DNA of 64,000 nucleotides from Nocardia sp. NBC_01327 (GTDB taxonomy: Bacteria; Actinomycetota; Actinomycetes; Mycobacteriales; Mycobacteriaceae), in the NCBI RefSeq assembly GCF_035958815.1, contig NZ_CP108383.1, positions 8,680,001-8,744,000 on the forward strand, in the 5' to 3' direction. The notes under the pieces are model-generated. The model was not told the DNA's origin. It saw only the letters and a list, made by a program, of their open reading frames with translations, and did not search any database. Positions 61,315 to 64,000 of the stretch are shown piece by piece; the first letter of the stretch is position 1, and the number at the start of each line of letters is the position of its first letter. Position numbers and translations under genes: made by a program.

Positions 61315-61689
61315 TGTGTTTTCTCCCAGCAACTTACGAGCAACGGACTGCGGATGGTCGCCGCGCGGAGCGGGCGGCTTCGTCTCGTACCGGTGACTCT
61401 GTGCTGTTCGGCAGTTACCGCGAGTGGTGACCATCGGATTTCCCTTCGTGGCGTGGTGAACACAAGTATTCAACGCGCCACTTCTGGGACTCTTCCGTGC
61501 GAATTCGGCCACTACTTTCGTGCGAGTTTATTCGCCAAACATTTGCTGTCACTGTAACAGTCGGGCCACTACCCGTGAAAGTCCTGAAATTGCCGGGTAT
61601 TTCAGTCCCGGGTTGCTCGCGGTGTGCCAACGTTCGAGGTGACAGACATTCCGGCTCGACCAATTCGGTGTGGAAGGGTGTCGACGATC
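61315..61689. promoter_or_regulatory. Divergent regulatory region between the small gene and the SARP regulator, 375 bases
   Basis: No convincing gene is present. It is more AT-rich (61480-61600) than its flanks and contains an inverted repeat CTGAAAT-N8-ATTTCAG at 61584-61605, a small palindrome ACTGTAACAGT at 61551-61561, and a direct repeat of TGAAA in GTGAAAGTCCTGAAAT. These are likely promoter and operator elements for one or both flanking genes. Confidence 0.6.
61584..61605. promoter_or_regulatory. Perfect 7-bp inverted repeat upstream of the SARP regulator
   Basis: CTGAAAT (61584-61590) and ATTTCAG (61599-61605) are separated by TGCCGGGT. It lies 85 bases before the SARP start codon, a typical place for an operator near the promoter. 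The bound factor is unknown. Confidence 0.55.
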
Positions 61690-64000
61690 ATGGCGCAGCC
61701 ACGCGTGCAGGTGCTCGGGCCGATTCGATTGACCGTCGACGACCGACCGGTCGGACTGGGCGCCACCATGTTGCGGGCGGTACTCGCTCGCCTGGTGGCC
61801 GCCGGCGGCCATGCCGTCACCGCCGATCAGCTCATCGACGATCTCTGGGAGGGCAAACCGCCGCCCAGCGCGGCCTCCGTGCTGCAGGTGCACATCCACA
61901 ATCTGCGCAGGCACTTCGAACCCGACCGTCCGCGCCGGGCGGCCGCCCGCTACGTGGTGAACGAATCCCTCGGCTACGCACTGAAACTCGATGCCGAGGC
62001 GGTCGACGCCTGGCATTTCGAAGCCCAGCTGCGGCACTACGATCAGCGACTGCGCGATCACGCCGACCCGCCCGCCCCGAGGGAACGGCGCGAACTGCTC
62101 GATGCGGCGCTCGCCTGCTGGAACGGCGCACCCTACGAGGGGCTCACGCTCTTCGGGTGGGCCGGACGGGAAGCCAACCGGCTCAGCGAATTACAACTCG
62201 CCACCGCCGAGCGGCGCGCCCAGGTGGAACTCGATCTGGGTCATCCGGCCGAGGTCGCCGCGGAACTGCGCGCGCTCTTCGATCAGCACCCCGAGCGCGA
62301 GGAGTGCGCCCGTCTGCTCGCCACGGCGCAGTACCGGTCCGGGCAGCAGGCGCAGGCGCTGGCGACACTGCGGCGGACGCGGGAGTATCTCGGCGAGGAA
62401 TACGGCATCGATCCCGGTCCGGCGCTGCGGGAATTGGAAATCGCCATTCTAGACCACGCCGAGATGCTCACCCCGGCAGTGACTTCACCGCCGCTGCTGA
62501 TCAAGCCGGTGCGAAAGGCGCCGTCCTACAGCGGTTACCGCAATGAGCGCGGCACGCTGCTCCGGGTGGCGGCGGAGGTTCGCGGTGGCCATCTGCAGAC
62601 GATCTGGGTTGCCGGTGCGCCCGGCGCAGGCAAGACCACCCTCGCCGAATCCGTGCTCGCCGAGCTGGCCGCGCAGCGGTGGACCACGGTGCGCGGCGGC
62701 TGTCCGGAAGTGGACGGGGCGCCTCCGGCGTGGGCGTGGTCGGAAATCCGCGCCGGACTCGAAACCGAAGGTGCGCAACCGGATCTGTTCGCGACCGACG
62801 ATGCCTTCACCATTGCCCGCACGGTGGTCAGCGCCTGCCGGCAGCGCACCGCGGCCGGGCCGGTGCTCATCCTGCTCGAGGACACCCATCGCGCCGATAC
62901 CGCCACCCTGCAGGTGCTGCGGCAGACGGTGAACTGGTTGCGCGATGAACCCGTGCTCATTCTGATCACCCTGCGCGGGGCCGAAGCCGGTCCGGGACTG
63001 CACGCCACCGCGGGCGCGCTGGCCCATCACACCGCGGCATGGCTGGAGCTGACCGGGCTCGATCTGGCCACCACGCGGGCCGTCGCCCGGGCGGCCGGAC
63101 TCGGCGCGCTGACCGACGAATCGCTGGCGCGGCTGCACCGACGCACCGGCGGCAATCCGCTGTTCATCCGGGAGATCGCGAAACTGGTTGCGGCCCAGGG
63201 GTCCGAGGTCGTGCTGGACGAGGTGCCCGACACCATCCGGGAGCTGATCAATCAGCGCTTCGGCAATCTTCCGGATCCGGTGATCACCGCGCTGCAGCAG
63301 CTGGCCATCTGGGGCGAGGGCGTGGACCTGCGCATTCTCAGCCGGGCCGCAGGGGTGAGCGAGGAGGAGCTCATCGATCTGATCGCCGCGGCCGAATCCG
63401 CCGGGTTGGTCCGCACCGACCGCACCGGGCGCATCACCTTCGATCATGCGCTCATCCAGGACACCGTCTATCGGCGCATACCCATGCTGCGGCGGGTCCG
63501 AATGCATTGGGCCGCCCTGCAACTGTTGGAGGAGTCCGAGGACAGATATCCGGGCCTGGCCCGCGATCCGGACATGCTGGCGCATCATGCGATTCTGGGC
63601 GCGGGGCCCGAAACAGCGTCCCGGGCCATCGAATACGTGCGGGCCGCCATCGCGCGCAGCACCGAGCGCGCCATGCGGGCGGATACCGTGCGGCTGTGGC
63701 AGTCGGCGATCGAACTGCACGAATTGGCCGGGCACACCGGGGATCACGCCGCATCCGGCGATCGGGCCATGGTGCTGGAGGCGCACTGCGAACTGGTCAA
63801 TGCACTGGCCTATCAGGGGCGGCTGCTCGATGCCCGTGGTGAACGACAGCGGGCCATAGCGCTGGCCCGGCGGCTGGACGATCGGCAGCTGCTGATTCGC
63901 GCGCAGACCAGCTGGCGGGTGCCGAATATGTGGACGCTGGTCGAAGCGGGCACGCCCACGCCCGATCTCACCGAGATACTCGGTCCCGTCGCCATGGCGG
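61690..64000 (+). CDS. SARP/BTAD-type transcriptional regulator with AAA ATPase domain, 3' end outside the window
   Basis: The visible 770 residues contain a winged helix DNA-binding domain (about 8-98), a bacterial transcriptional activator domain (about 105-255, with DAWHFEAQLRHY and GIDPGPALRELE), and an ATPase domain with Walker A GAPGAGKT (309-316) and Walker B LILLEDTH (393-400). A helical (TPR-like) region follows and runs off the right edge. Such large SARP proteins often activate secondary-metabolite genes, but none is adjacent. The start may be the ATG at 61690 or an in-frame GTG at 61678. Confidence 0.88.
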   Translation, partial: MAQPRVQVLGPIRLTVDDRPVGLGATMLRAVLARLVAAGGHAVTADQLIDDLWEGKPPPSAASVLQVHIHNLRRHFEPDRPRRAAARYVVNESLGYALKLDAEAVDAWHFEAQLRHYDQRLRDHADPPAPRERRELLDAALACWNGAPYEGLTLFGWAGREANRLSELQLATAERRAQVELDLGHPAEVAAELRALFDQHPEREECARLLATAQYRSGQQAQALATLRRTREYLGEEYGIDPGPALRELEIAILDHAEMLTPAVTSPPLLIKPVRKAPSYSGYRNERGTLLRVAAEVRGGHLQTIWVAGAPGAGKTTLAESVLAELAAQRWTTVRGGCPEVDGAPPAWAWSEIRAGLETEGAQPDLFATDDAFTIARTVVSACRQRTAAGPVLILLEDTHRADTATLQVLRQTVNWLRDEPVLILITLRGAEAGPGLHATAGALAHHTAAWLELTGLDLATTRAVARAAGLGALTDESLARLHRRTGGNPLFIREIAKLVAAQGSEVVLDEVPDTIRELINQRFGNLPDPVITALQQLAIWGEGVDLRILSRAAGVSEEELIDLIAAAESAGLVRTDRTGRITFDHALIQDTVYRRIPMLRRVRMHWAALQLLEESEDRYPGLARDPDMLAHHAILGAGPETASRAIEYVRAAIARSTERAMRADTVRLWQSAIELHELAGHTGDHAASGDRAMVLEAHCELVNALAYQGRLLDARGERQRAIALARRLDDRQLLIRAQTSWRVPNMWTLVEAGTPTPDLTEILGPVAMA

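Noticed and set aside
61315..61512. Longer form of the small hypothetical gene starting at 61512
   Set aside because: Low-complexity translated sequence without ribosome binding site; GGGAGA supports the start at 61314.

Overview
The window looks like a chromosomal segment of a mycolic-acid actinomycete, most probably Nocardia or a close relative. The reasons are very high GC with many GTG/TTG starts, a complete mce operon with an Mce3R-type double TetR regulator, F420-type oxidoreductases, a DUF4254 gene, a leucine-degradation operon in the mycobacterial citE/fadE19/accA1/accD1 arrangement, and a giant non-ribosomal peptide synthetase (NRPS).

Left part (1-25625, minus strand): one uninterrupted NRPS reading frame that leaves the window at the left edge. 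At least 8541 codons are visible: seven complete modules and most of an eighth condensation domain. The first condensation domain is EntF/DhbF-like. The adenylation-domain codes read by eye predict X1-X2-Ser-Ser-Thr-D-X6-Ser-..., with one epimerization domain (module 6) followed by a condensation domain of a different sequence type, as expected for a D-residue donor. No MbtH-like gene, release domain, transporter or tailoring enzyme lies inside the window.

Middle part (25.9-38 kb): cobM, a PPOX/F420 flavin-type enzyme, a two-component system divergent from an HrtBA-like ABC exporter (a heme-stress layout known from corynebacteria), an LLM-class F420 oxidoreductase, a DUF559-type protein, and a cupin-XRE regulator divergent from a three-gene operon (NCS1 nucleobase permease, 2-oxoglutarate/Fe(II) oxygenase, adenosine/adenine deaminase family enzyme). 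That operon looks like an uncharacterised nucleobase-use pathway. A DUF4254 gene follows.

38-46.7 kb: a tightly overlapped minus-strand leucine/isovalerate catabolic operon (accD1-accA1-fadE19-maoC-citE-acetoacetyl-CoA synthetase) with a divergent TetR regulator. Then come a repeat/terminator element, a MarR regulator with visible palindromic sites, a divergent SMR exporter pair, an SRPBCC protein and an MpaB-family oxygenase.

49.8-61 kb: a full mce lipid-import operon (two small membrane proteins, yrbEA, yrbEB, mceA-F, an Mce-associated protein) ending with a tandem-TetR regulator and a clear terminator hairpin. The right edge holds a small hypothetical protein and the first 770 codons of a SARP/BTAD-AAA regulator. 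No tRNA, rRNA, CRISPR array, insertion sequence or phage gene was recognised.
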